A DNA stretch of 26,376 nt, taken from assembly GCA_002449575.1 (NCBI GenBank), contig DJXC01000144.1:1-26376 (forward strand), written 5' to 3'. Within the stretch, counting starts at the first letter, position 1, and every line of letters begins with the position of its first letter. Below, piece by piece: positions 22,759 to 26,376 of the stretch. The stretch comes from Ruminococcus sp. UBA7014 (GTDB lineage: Bacteria > Bacillota > Clostridia > Oscillospirales > Ruminococcaceae). The position numbers were made by a program, and so were the translations under genes. Below the pieces are notes generated by a model, which saw only the letters and a list, made by a program, of their open reading frames with translations, had not been told where the DNA came from and made no database searches.

Positions 22759-24207
22759 ATGAATCTTGAAAAACAAAAATCTGCACCAGTCTATGAAGCT
22801 CTCGAACACTTCCGCCGTCAGCGTGTTGTGCCGTTCGATGTCCCCGGTCATAAAAGAGGCAGAGGCAACCCCGAACTCGTAAAACTCCTCGGTGAACAGT
22901 GCGTTTCTCTCGATGTCAATTCAATGAAGCCGCTGGATAATTTATGTCATCCGGTTTCCGTTATCATGGAAGCCGAAAAACTGGCGGCTGATGCATTCGG
23001 TGCAGCTTATGCTTATTTTATGGTTGGCGGTACGACTTCTGCTGTACAAAGTATGGTGCTGACTGCCTGCAAAGCTGGTGATAAAATCATTCTTCCCCGC
23101 AATGTTCACCGCAGCGTGATTAATGCGCTGGTTCTGTGCGGTGCAGAACCGGTTTATGTCAATCCGGATGTAGATGCTCATATCGGTATTGCACTAGGCA
23201 TGGAGCTTTCTCAGGTAGAACAGGCAATTCTTGCCAATCCTGATGCCAAAGCCGTATTTGTCAACAATCCGACATATTACGGCATCTGTTCCGATTTGCG
23301 CTCTATCGTGAAACTGGCGCATGAACACGGCATGATGGTTCTTGCGGATGAAGCTCACGGAACACACTTGTATTTTCACGAAAAACTGCCGGTTTCGGCA
23401 ATGGAAGCCGGTGCAGATATGGCTGCCGTTTCTATGCACAAATCCGGCGGAAGCCTGACACAAAGTTCTTTGTTACTGCTGAATCAAAACGTCAATACAC
23501 GCTATGTCGAACAGATTATTAATCTCACCCAGACCACAAGTGCATCTTATCTGTTATTGTCCAGTCTGGATATTTCCCGGAGAAATCTTGCGCTGCGTGG
23601 ACATCAGTCATTCGAGAAAGTCGCTGGTATGGCAGAATATGCCCGTGATGAAATCAATTCGATAGGCGGCTATTATGCTTACGGTAAAGAACTTGTCAAC
23701 GGCAGCAGCATTTTCGATTATGATGTCACAAAATTGTCTGTCTATACCCGTGATATTGGTCTGACCGGAATTGAAGTCTATGACCTTTTGCGTGATGAGT
23801 ACGATATTCAGATAGAATTCGGCGATATTGGCAATATCTTAGCGTATATCTCGATAGGTGACAGAATTCAGGATATTGAAAGGCTGGTTGGCGCACTGGA
23901 AGATATTAAAAGACTGTATGCGCATGATATTTCTGGTCTGCACAGTGCAGAATATATTACGCCTATCGTGGCAACAACGCCTCAGAAAGCTTTTTATTCT
24001 GAAAAGGAACTGATTCCGATACGGGAAACTGCCGGCAGAATCTGTGGAGAATTTGTCATGTGCTATCCGCCGGGAATTCCGATTCTCGCCCCCGGTGAAA
24101 TGATTACCAAAGAAATTATTGATTATACCCTCTATTCCAAAGAAAAAGGCTGTTCCATGCAAGGTCCGGAAGACGGCACTCTTGAAAAATTAAACGTTCT
24201 GAAATAA
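22759..24207 (+). CDS. speA: Orn/Lys/Arg decarboxylase, probably biosynthetic arginine decarboxylase
   Basis: The 482-aa PLP enzyme has the aspartate-aminotransferase fold of the Bacillus SpeA/YaaO type: GHKRGRGNP (30-38), DEAHGTHLYF (197-206) for cofactor binding and SMHKSGGSLTQSS with PLP-linked Lys228. The first step of polyamine synthesis is the likely role: arginine to agmatine (or lysine or ornithine decarboxylation). SpeE and a carboxynorspermidine dehydrogenase-like gene follow, which favours arginine. ATG at 22759 is preferred (GGAAG 8 nt upstream); a TTG at 22744 in frame is too close to its upstream AAGG. Substrate specificity cannot be read from sequence alone. Confidence 0.92.
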   Translation: MNLEKQKSAPVYEALEHFRRQRVVPFDVPGHKRGRGNPELVKLLGEQCVSLDVNSMKPLDNLCHPVSVIMEAEKLAADAFGAAYAYFMVGGTTSAVQSMVLTACKAGDKIILPRNVHRSVINALVLCGAEPVYVNPDVDAHIGIALGMELSQVEQAILANPDAKAVFVNNPTYYGICSDLRSIVKLAHEHGMMVLADEAHGTHLYFHEKLPVSAMEAGADMAAVSMHKSGGSLTQSSLLLLNQNVNTRYVEQIINLTQTTSASYLLLSSLDISRRNLALRGHQSFEKVAGMAEYARDEINSIGGYYAYGKELVNGSSIFDYDVTKLSVYTRDIGLTGIEVYDLLRDEYDIQIEFGDIGNILAYISIGDRIQDIERLVGALEDIKRLYAHDISGLHSAEYITPIVATTPQKAFYSEKELIPIRETAGRICGEFVMCYPPGIPILAPGEMITKEIIDYTLYSKEKGCSMQGPEDGTLEKLNVLK

Positions 24208-24246
24208 TCTTTCAGAAACTGACAAAATAAAGGAGGTTGGATTTTT

Positions 24247-25113
24247 ATGGATTTCTGGTTTTCTGAAATGCATACCCATAATGTCAAAATGTCCATCCGT
24301 GTGGAAAAACAATTGTTCTCCGGTGTCAGTGACTTTCAGAGAATTGATGTTTTTGAATCCGAAGAATTCGGCAGGTTTCTGACATCTGACGGAAGTGTTA
24401 TCTTCTCCGAAAAAGATGAATTTACCTATGATGAAATGATTGTTCATGTTCCGATGGCAGTGCATCCGAATGTCCGGAAAGTACTGGTTATCGGCGGCGG
24501 TGACGGCGGTGTCGCCCGTGAATTGTCTTATTATGACGAAATCGAGAAAATTGACGTTGTCGAACCAGACGAATTATTTGTCAAAGTCTGTCAGGAATTC
24601 TTTCCTGATAATGCAAGAGGACTTGATGACCCCCGTGTGAAAGTCTATTATCGTGACGGGCTGCGTTTTCTGCGAGGAAAACAGGATGAATATGATTTAA
24701 TCATCAACGACAGCACAGACCCGCTGGGACATACTGCCGGACTGTTTACAAAAGAATTTTACGGAAGCTGTTACAAAGCCCTGCATGATGACGGCATTAT
24801 GGTCTATCAGCACGGAAGTCCGTTCTTCGATGAGGATGAGGAAACCTGCCGGGCAATGCACCGGAAAGCGTATAAAAGTTTTCCCATCAGCAGAGTATAT
24901 CAGGCGCATATTCCGACTTGCCCGTCCGGATATTGGTTATTTGGCTTTGCTTCTAAAAAATATCACCCTCTGCATGATTTGAATGCTCAGAGATGGAGAG
25001 CCAGAAAACTCAAAACATGGTATTATACTACTAATCTGCATATGGGTGCATTTATGCTTCCGAAATATGTGGAAGATTTACTGGAAGAAGAAGAACATAA
25101 AAATAAATCATAA
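24247..25113 (+). CDS. speE: Spermidine synthase (polyamine aminopropyltransferase)
   Basis: SpeE transfers an aminopropyl group from decarboxylated SAM to putrescine or a similar diamine. The 288-aa protein has the nucleotide motif GGGDGGVARE (83-92), VEPD with the acidic residue that holds the ribose, and the active-site stretch NDSTDPLGHT (154-163) with Asp155 and Asp158. AAGGAGGT precedes the start. It is the second gene of the polyamine operon. No speD (SAM decarboxylase) lies in the window. Confidence 0.95.
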   Translation: MDFWFSEMHTHNVKMSIRVEKQLFSGVSDFQRIDVFESEEFGRFLTSDGSVIFSEKDEFTYDEMIVHVPMAVHPNVRKVLVIGGGDGGVARELSYYDEIEKIDVVEPDELFVKVCQEFFPDNARGLDDPRVKVYYRDGLRFLRGKQDEYDLIINDSTDPLGHTAGLFTKEFYGSCYKALHDDGIMVYQHGSPFFDEDEETCRAMHRKAYKSFPISRVYQAHIPTCPSGYWLFGFASKKYHPLHDLNAQRWRARKLKTWYYTTNLHMGAFMLPKYVEDLLEEEEHKNKS

Positions 25114-25128
25114 AGGAGATTTTTCATT

Positions 25129-26376
25129 ATGAAGTTATTAGTTATCGGCTGCGGCGGTGTTGCAACCGTTGCCATTCACAAATGCTGTCAGAATCCGCTG
25201 TTTACAGAAATCTGCATTGCAAGCAGAACTGTTTCCAAATGCGAAGCGTTAGCAGCAAAACTTGCACCGACTACCAGTGCAAAGCTGACAACTGCAACCG
25301 TTAATGCTGACAGTGTGGAATCCCTTGTTACTTTGATGAAAGCATTCAAACCCCATACTGTTTTGAATGTTGCACTCCCGTATCAGGATTTGACTATCAT
25401 GGATGCTTGTCTGGAATGCGGTGCAAATTATGTTGATACTGCTAACTATGAAGCAGAAGATACTGACGACCCGGAATGGCGCAAAATTTATGAAAAACGC
25501 TGTCAGGAAAAAGGCTTTACAGCTTATTTTGATTATTCATGGCAGTGGGCATATCAGGAAAAGTTCAAGAAAGCCGGATTAACTGCTTTGTTAGGCACAG
25601 GCTTCGACCCCGGTGTGACAAGCGTTTTCACAGCTTATGCATTAAAGCACTATTTTGATGAAATTCATTATATTGATATTCTTGACTGTAACGGCGGTGA
25701 CCATGGCTATCCGTTCGCAACAAACTTTAATCCGGAAATTAACCTTCGTGAAGTTTCTGCAAATGGTTCTTACTGGGAAAACGGTCACTGGGTAGAAACC
25801 AAGCCGATGGAAATCAAGAGGGAATATAATTTCGATGGTGTTGGTCAGAAAGATATGTATCTGCTTCATCATGAAGAAATCGAATCTCTGGCAAAAAATA
25901 TTCCGAACGTCAAGAGAATCCGTTTCTTTATGACATTCGGTCAGAGTTATCTGACACATATGAACTGTTTGCAGAATGTCGGAATGCTCGGCACAACACC
26001 TATCGAATTTGAAGGTCATGAAATTGTGCCGATTAAATTCCTGAAAGCTCTGCTTCCTGACCCGGCATCACTCGGCGCAAGAACTGTCGGCAAGACCAAT
26101 ATCGGCTGTATTTTCACAGGTATCAAGGACGGCAAGAAAAAGAGCGTTTATATCTATAATATCTGTGACCATCAGGAAGCCTATAAAGAAACAGGGTTAC
26201 AAGCGATTTCCTATACAACAGGTGTTCCGGCGATGATTGGTACAGCTCTGGTAGCTTCCGGAACATGGAGCGGTGCAGGTGTTTTCAACGTTGAAGAATT
26301 CGACCCGGACCCCTATATGGATATGCTGAATCAGTACGGGCTGCCGTGGGTAGTGAATGAAAATCCGGTATTGGTA
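25129..26376 (+). CDS. Saccharopine dehydrogenase-family protein, likely carboxynorspermidine/carboxyspermidine dehydrogenase, 3' end missing
   Basis: The frame from ATG 25129 (AAGGAG upstream) is open for 416 codons to the window edge. A Rossmann motif GCGGVATVAI is at residues 7-16, and GTGFDPGVTSVF and YTTGVPAMIG match the saccharopine dehydrogenase family. In an operon after speA and speE this is best read as the dehydrogenase of the alternative spermidine pathway, which condenses aspartate semialdehyde with a diamine. The visible length is close to full (family about 400-420), so only a few residues should be missing. The usual partner decarboxylase nspC would be expected just downstream but lies outside the window. 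Confidence 0.85.
   Translation, partial: MKLLVIGCGGVATVAIHKCCQNPLFTEICIASRTVSKCEALAAKLAPTTSAKLTTATVNADSVESLVTLMKAFKPHTVLNVALPYQDLTIMDACLECGANYVDTANYEAEDTDDPEWRKIYEKRCQEKGFTAYFDYSWQWAYQEKFKKAGLTALLGTGFDPGVTSVFTAYALKHYFDEIHYIDILDCNGGDHGYPFATNFNPEINLREVSANGSYWENGHWVETKPMEIKREYNFDGVGQKDMYLLHHEEIESLAKNIPNVKRIRFFMTFGQSYLTHMNCLQNVGMLGTTPIEFEGHEIVPIKFLKALLPDPASLGARTVGKTNIGCIFTGIKDGKKKSVYIYNICDHQEAYKETGLQAISYTTGVPAMIGTALVASGTWSGAGVFNVEEFDPDPYMDMLNQYGLPWVVNENPVLV

Noticed and set aside
1..26376. Mobile element or genomic island
   Set aside because: No transposase, integrase, direct-repeat attachment sites or tRNA were seen; apart from the XRE-ImmA-PemK end, the genes are housekeeping types with similar codon use.

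Overview
The window looks like a chromosomal segment of a low-to-mid GC Firmicute of the Ruminococcus type (Oscillospiraceae/Clostridia). The reasons are a secreted protein with a complete type I dockerin, the clostridial-style polyamine cluster, a unimodular QueF, strong GGAGG ribosome-binding sites, and many near-consensus TTGACA-17-TATAAT promoters. The genus is inferred from gene content; no rRNA is present to confirm it.

Left part, all minus strand (1-5865). A promoter at 5905-5933 drives a tightly packed operon: YkgJ-type cysteine-cluster protein, purB, a 64-aa DUF4926-like protein, luxS and an integral membrane protein, most overlapping by a few bases. A second promoter (2669-2697) drives a DHH-family phosphoesterase followed after 2 nt by an XRE regulator, an ImmA/IrrE metallopeptidase with a premature TGA near its N-terminus, a PemK/MazF-type toxin, and a partial unknown gene leaving the window.

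Middle part (5866-14970). A membrane-bound HD-GYP protein on the plus strand faces a minus-strand NrtR-like Nudix gene. Further right on the minus strand are a two-gene unit (dockerin protein with four YGP(P) motifs, then a radical SAM/SPASM enzyme), a zinc-ribbon/TM/SH3-repeat protein, and carB. The dockerin/radical SAM pair is the best candidate for an undescribed system: a peptide-modifying enzyme placed 3 nt behind a secreted substrate-like protein with four repeated YGP motifs.

Right part, plus strand (15036-26376). A queuosine-precursor operon (queD-queE-folE-queC-small lipoprotein-queF) follows a structured leader with an intrinsic terminator and a plausible preQ1-type aptamer. GTP is converted by FolE, QueD, QueE, QueC and QueF to preQ1. 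Next is a YceG-TelA pair (Ter-type stress module), whose yceG reading frame has no ordinary start codon where the protein should begin, and then a RlaP-like nucleotidyltransferase. The window ends in a polyamine operon: a SpeA-type decarboxylase, spermidine synthase and a carboxynorspermidine dehydrogenase-like gene cut by the window edge.

No rRNA, tRNA, CRISPR array, insertion sequence or integrase was seen.
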